Source of the DNA: Pseudisothecium myosuroides
Lineage: Eukaryota; Streptophyta; Bryopsida; Hypnales; Lembophyllaceae
Direction: 5' to 3'
Length of the DNA stretch: 64,000 nt
Assembly (NCBI GenBank): GCA_951799445.1
Contig: OX637287.1
Coordinates: forward strand, 1,798,001 to 1,862,000
In this document: in pieces, positions 59,712 through 64,000 of the stretch
Layout: every line of letters begins with the position of its first letter
How positions within the stretch are numbered: the first letter of the stretch is position 1
The notes under the pieces: generated by a model
What the model was told of the DNA's origin: nothing
The model's database searches: none
Seen by the model: only the letters and a program-made list of their open reading frames with translations
Translations under genes and position numbers: made by a program

Positions 59712-60629
59712 CCCTAAAGGACCATTGTCCTTTTGGCGGACAAATGCGTTTTCAGGTAGGTACCTACGAGCTGAAAGTTTATCAGGATTTTTTGAAACTT
59801 TTTTGGGAGATAGAAAAACTAATAAGCTTTGTAGGAATATAATTTTTTTCACAATCGGTGCCCGGAAACAAAAGTTATGACCAAAGAAGCTCAAAACAGG
59901 GGACGGGGGGCAGCCCGAACGCCCCCCCCAAAAGGACAAAAATATGAATTAAAATTTTTTTTTTTCCATATATTATATTTTTGTTTATCTGGATAGCTTT
60001 GACTCATTTCATTTGGATATGTTATGAGAAAGTTATGGACATTCTTGTTTTTTGGGCAATTAGATCATCTTCTTGAAAAAAATAACTTGTAGGATTCATT
60101 TCTGAATGCAATTTTTCAAATATTTCAATTTTTTTTTGCATGGTTTAGTTTAATTGCTAGAACAATCTCACCATTGGGATTAGTGCATTTTAATTCCATC
60201 TAAAAGATATGAATATTTTAGATTTTCCTTCTATCTTGTACTTGCTTCTACTTAAATTTTTGTTTAAGAATGATAATTAAGTTTTTTTGGATTTTTTTTT
60301 CCTTGACTCTGAACTCAATTCTCCACTATAAAGATTTAAAGCTCAAAACTTTGTAGTGCAAAAATTTTAAGTTAAAAATGTTCAAAGTCAAAAAATCTAG
60401 TCCCACAATTTGCTAAAAAAATTGTTTTTTCACCCTAAACACAGATATCTTGCAATCTGTGCGGTCAAAAAATTTGAAATTTTTTCCACACACTCTCATA
60501 CTAGTTAGGTGGAAGATCCTATGGTTAGATGTGAAAAGAAAAAAAAAAATCAATTTTTTTTACTCTTTGCTATAGATATGGCAGTTTTGAGTCTTTTTTG
60601 GTAGAAAAAAGGCCTTGATCCTTTAGGGG
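59712..60629 (+). mobile_element. long TTAA-flanked element, copy B3
   Basis: A 918-bp element between TTAA at 59708-59711 and 60630-60633. Ends are CCCTAAAGGACCATTGTCC and, reverse-complemented, CCCCTAAAGGATCAAGG. It is collinear with copy B2 at 41079-42005 over its whole length (for example GGTGCCCGG, CTCACCATTGGGATTAGTGC, AGATATCTTGCAATCT). Non-coding. Confidence 0.85.
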
Positions 60630-60633
60630 TTAA

Positions 60634-61251
60634 AAAAAGTAGCATATTGAAGATCATGTCAGGAATGTTTGCAAAAAAATTCAATGCAGAAGAAGACATA
60701 GAAGATATACAAAATAATTTTGCAATGCAGCTACATCCAACAATTTGCAATGCCTCATACTGTTTCAAGCAAGATTTTTGCCACATATTGTTGGAACTCA
60801 GAAATCCAAATGGTGCATAGATAGATATATGCTTGCTTTACAATCTCCAAAAAAATATGCAAGAAACAAAAACCTCTAATTCCTATGGAATTTAGAAGGA
60901 CTATCTCAATAAAACGGTGAATAAGGCTATGCTGTAGAGAAAAGTATGCTTGTTTGAGTGACCTCAGTTTCATGCATGTCCAAGGCCAAACACAAGCCAT
61001 CAGAAACATACTTGCCATCACATCAACACATTATTCACAAAACACAAACAAATCACATCCTTCTAACACTACTGGGAAAACAGGGGCTGAATTCAACAAA
61101 AATTTAACTGGAAAATGTTGTTTTTTTGTGTTGTTTTGGTCGTGTTGTTCCACGACAGTAGGGAATTGGAATTTGTTGTTTACTGTGTTGATTTTGTCAG
61201 AAAATGGTTGCCTCAAAGTTCACAATGCATGCTCACTGAACATCGAGAATG
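60634..61251. other. intergenic with a lone CACTACTGGGAAAAC end
   Basis: No gene recognised. At about 61071 CACTACTGGGAAAACAGG resembles a CACTA terminus, but no matching right end was found. Confidence 0.4.
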
Positions 61252-61584
61252 CACTATAACAAAACTTGGTAAAAAAAAACCGCGCAGAGATTCGACTACG
61301 GTTTTTTTATCCACGCTTTTGTGCGCGTGCGCGTAGTGGACTAATAGTGTTTTTTGCAGTTTCTCACTGCAACTTTTGGAATTTGGAAGCATGTAATATA
61401 CCATTGGAAAGGTATTAAAAATACCTTTCCAATGGTATATTACATGCTTCCAAATTCCAAAAATTGCAGTGAGAAACTGCAAAAAACACTATCTATCCAC
61501 TACGGGCACGCGCACAAAAGTGTGGATAAAAAAACCGTAGTCGAATCTCTGCGCGGTTTTTTTTTACCAAGTTTTGTTATAGTG
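61252..61584. mobile_element. 333-bp CACTA-type foldback MITE
   Basis: An almost perfect inverted repeat with arms of about 155-160 bases, beginning CACTATAACAAAACTTGG and ending CCAAGTTTTGTTATAGTG. The centre is GGAAAGGTATTAAAAATACCTTTCC. It is flanked by the 3-bp duplication ATG at 61249-61251 and 61585-61587. CACTA ends and a 3-bp duplication place it in the CACTA superfamily, but its ends differ from those of the 14-kb element. Open frames on both strands are palindrome images of one another and are not genes. Confidence 0.88.
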
Positions 61585-61587
61585 ATG

Positions 61588-64000
61588 TGACATGTGGCGA
61601 CTTCTGTGCACTGTATCATCGACTGTCATGGTAGTCCTCTGTTCACGATTGTGACGAAATCTGTAATTGATAGGTGTTGGGATCTCCACCTCATTTGCTA
61701 CAATAATTGCTTGGTCATAGTAGTGGTGTGCTGAAGTAGGGTTTTTGAAGATCGACTTTCTGTGCTGTAAATTGCAAGGCCCTTTTACTTAGAAGTTTAA
61801 AACAAATGTAGTCTTATGCATCCTTCATTTCTAAGGGAAACTGGTCTCCCTAATTTGAGTGCTTCCAAATTCAAAAGACTTGAGAGGATCCAAAGTCCTT
61901 GAACATGGTTAGCCATTTGTAACCATCATTTTCATAATGTATATCCCTATTTTCATAATCTATTTTTCAGAATTTATACTTTGCAATTGTAATAGAAAAT
62001 ACTGTAAGCATACAAATTCTCTGTGCGTTTGCACATGTAATGCAGCAATACTCCAAAATTACATCAAGAGCTATGAAAAGTCCGCAGCATTAATCATTCC
62101 ATAATTGGGCAGTGCACTTAGTGCCTGCAAATTAATGAAACATCTTGTACAGACCCCCTGAACATAGTGACAGCAGTGCAAACCTTCTACACCGACAAAG
62201 CTGAAAATGACATTGTATAGCTGACCTGTAGTACTAGCTATCGTGATACGTTACACTTTTCACAACAGTTCAAATAAATGACAGAAACATGTATTTAGAA
62301 GAAGAGAGATGGCAACAACATCGGACCTATTCTCAGAATTCTCTACAGAGAATGTCATTGCTGTCTCACATTTTTGTCTCACAGCTCATTCCATGTGACG
62401 CCACTGCACTTCATGGAACTCCCTCAGAATTGTAATTCTGGTAATGTACAGCTGTGCACCCCCTTCCGCTTCCGAAGCTCATTCTTGGCAAAGCCAAACA
62501 GTGGAGATGTTAAACAACATTAAACGCAGTGATCTTCTTGGAATTTTGTTAATGAGTTCTGAGGTATCACTGGGACTGACTAACACATGCTATATGCTCC
62601 CAAGTGTTTGCTGCAATGTTTATATCCTCCCTTGCAAATCTTCATGACTAAATCCTGCTCGTTGCTTGCATTGAAAGTCTGTGCAGGACTTCTTGATGTT
62701 CCCGCGAACCCAATAACCTCATGACCGGTATGTATTTCTGTAAAATGCACAAGTCACTACTTGTCAATGCATTGGCACACTACGTCGCCATCCAAGAAGA
62801 TTAATAATTCCTGTACGTGTAGTGCAAGCTCCAAAGAACTGAAATTGCTGGTGACACATGAAGATCATATTTGCCACACCTGATTCTCCTTTGCAAGCTG
62901 AACGTCTTGTGCAGATGGAGTACTGAACACTTGCTTCCTATATTTTCCAAGTTAGAACAATACGAAGAATTAGCCCTACAAATCAAGTGCCCACATCGTA
63001 CAAGCCTCACTGTCACTGATTATGGGAACTGCGATTGCAGAAGGCAGCGCCATCAATTACTTTAGACTAACTCCTCCACATACTGCTATCACTGTCGGAG
63101 GGCACATCTCAAGCTCCATGGTGCTCAATGACGGACATGCTGTTCGGCTACATAGCGTCAAGCCTGCAAAGAACACACCCGGAGGACGCTGAAATTAATA
63201 GTCTTTTCATTACGCATATGCCCTTCAATTGCCCAAAAAAACCATCCCACCGAAACGTCAAAACCTTAGCCACTTACTAGGCGGGGAAACAATGTTTAAG
63301 AGAAAAACGGATAAACAAAAATTGCCCACTATCAAACTTCTGCGACCACAGCCCGTTGTTTCGATGCCAAGCTATTCAGAAGGAACTTGTCAAACTTTTT
63401 GCATACAGTGGCTGGTAGTTGTTTATGAAATAAATACCTCAGGCAAGTGCTATCCCTGGCAACACTGGCCACATTGTCACCATACCTACTACCACTGTCC
63501 ACAAAGAGCCCCAGAAAATGATGGGAACCTCTGAAGTACAAAACTTAAGTTCCTCGTGCATGCTTGCTCACTCACCATTCTTTGCATATGCAATCACCGC
63601 ATACATTACTGTTTGTATACAAAACCATGTAGCCATATAGTTTCCACTGTTAGTGCCACAATTGACCGTAACACTCGTCTTCAAGTATAAATAAATCTCC
63701 CAAAACTGCTCCACTTTCATTATTGGTGATTCCATATATGTATTTCACATTACATGCCTGAAAACGGAGGAATCATCAAAGACAACAGCAATAACAGTTC
63801 CATACTTCAAGTACCAGTGAACTAGTACGTCCGCAGTCTACAATTCATATATTAATCTACAGCACACAGTCATTGCACTCCACATTCTGCAACACAAACT
63901 ACTAATATTTCCACTTGATATACGTGCTAATTCACAAGAAATCAATATCCCACTGCAAAATAACGGCATATCCACAACTGACAAACGCTACCATGCTTCC
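61588..64000. other. right-hand 2.4 kb, no gene recognised
   Basis: Moderate GC content with several short frames on both strands (e.g. 62444-62647, 63229-63534 plus; 62801-63016, 63332-63541 minus). None shows motifs, long frames or coherent splice sites. It could be intron or UTR of a gene continuing beyond the window. Confidence 0.4.

Noticed and set aside
61071..61088. CACTACTGGGAAAACAGG as the start of another CACTA element
   Set aside because: No matching inverted end or 3-bp duplication was found in the window.
61213..61590. Matching open frames on plus and minus strands (about 78-89 aa)
   Set aside because: They are mirror images caused by the foldback element, not genes.
1..64000. 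CRISPR arrays, tRNA or rRNA genes
   Set aside because: No regularly spaced identical repeats with unique spacers were seen, and no tRNA or rRNA sequence was recognised by eye; a tRNA scan was not possible.

Overview
This window looks like nuclear DNA of a land plant, probably a non-flowering one (moss-like bryophyte, or possibly lycophyte or fern). The reasons are a compact TIR-NBS-LRR gene whose TIR begins in the CDVFLNHHGPDVK style, a phi-class GST, short GT-AG introns, and a dense mix of plant-type CACTA, hAT, LINE and LTR-like elements. The species cannot be fixed from the sequence alone. Host genes are sparse and most of the window is mobile DNA or AT-rich intergenic sequence.

Layout. 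(1) 1122-5369, minus: an apparently intact four-exon TIR-NB-ARC-LRR immune receptor whose splice phases close to 1036 aa. (2) 6872-7100: a 221-bp MITE with TTAA at both ends. (3) 10405-24439: a complete 14-kb CACTA (En/Spm) transposon with a 3-bp TSD (TCA). It carries a plus-strand TNP2 transposase gene and a divergent minus-strand RS-rich, Transposase_24-like gene. Both are broken by in-frame TGA/TAG codons that all fit C-to-T change in CG or CHG context. A 361-bp hAT-like MITE is nested in its left arm. (4) 26008-26720: a decayed duplicate of the 3' end and 3' flank of the GST gene. (5) 26898-27881, minus: a secreted acidic tandem-repeat protein of unknown function. (6) 31068-31986: a 0.9-kb TTAA-type element, related to copies at 41079, 59712 and, partly, 57217. 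(7) 33407-33804: a 5'-truncated LINE with a 12-bp TSD. (8) 34786-36560: an intact three-exon phi GST of 210 aa. (9) 37228-38835, minus: a two-exon serine-rich protein of unknown function with a CAATTCC-type minisatellite just upstream.

(10) 42190-57192 is a nest of retroelements. A minus-strand gag-like ORF (50497 to 43882) is split by a 4847-bp TG...CA element with TSD GGACT; removing the insert and one TSD copy restores the frame exactly. A second, 4944-bp copy with TSD CCATC is inserted in a LINE ORF2 fragment, and a third 5'-truncated copy ends at 51649. The two long copies look like unusually large solo LTRs. They share a plus-strand TATA box, a repeated ACGGCGAAGCTTTG motif, a conserved 21-codon exon ending in a splice donor, and about 1 kb of degenerate purine-rich repeats. 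Between them lies a module that differs from copy to copy. (11) 58041-64000: tandem MITEs, another TTAA element and a near-perfect 333-bp CACTA-type foldback element with TSD ATG. The right-hand 2.4 kb shows nothing I recognise.

The functional genes (TNL receptor, phi GST, secreted repeat protein, serine-rich protein) show no operon-like relationship. The clearest link between them is a segmental duplication of the GST 3' region to about 10 kb upstream. The most unusual material is the giant-LTR family with its embedded coding exon and the TTAA-flanked element families.
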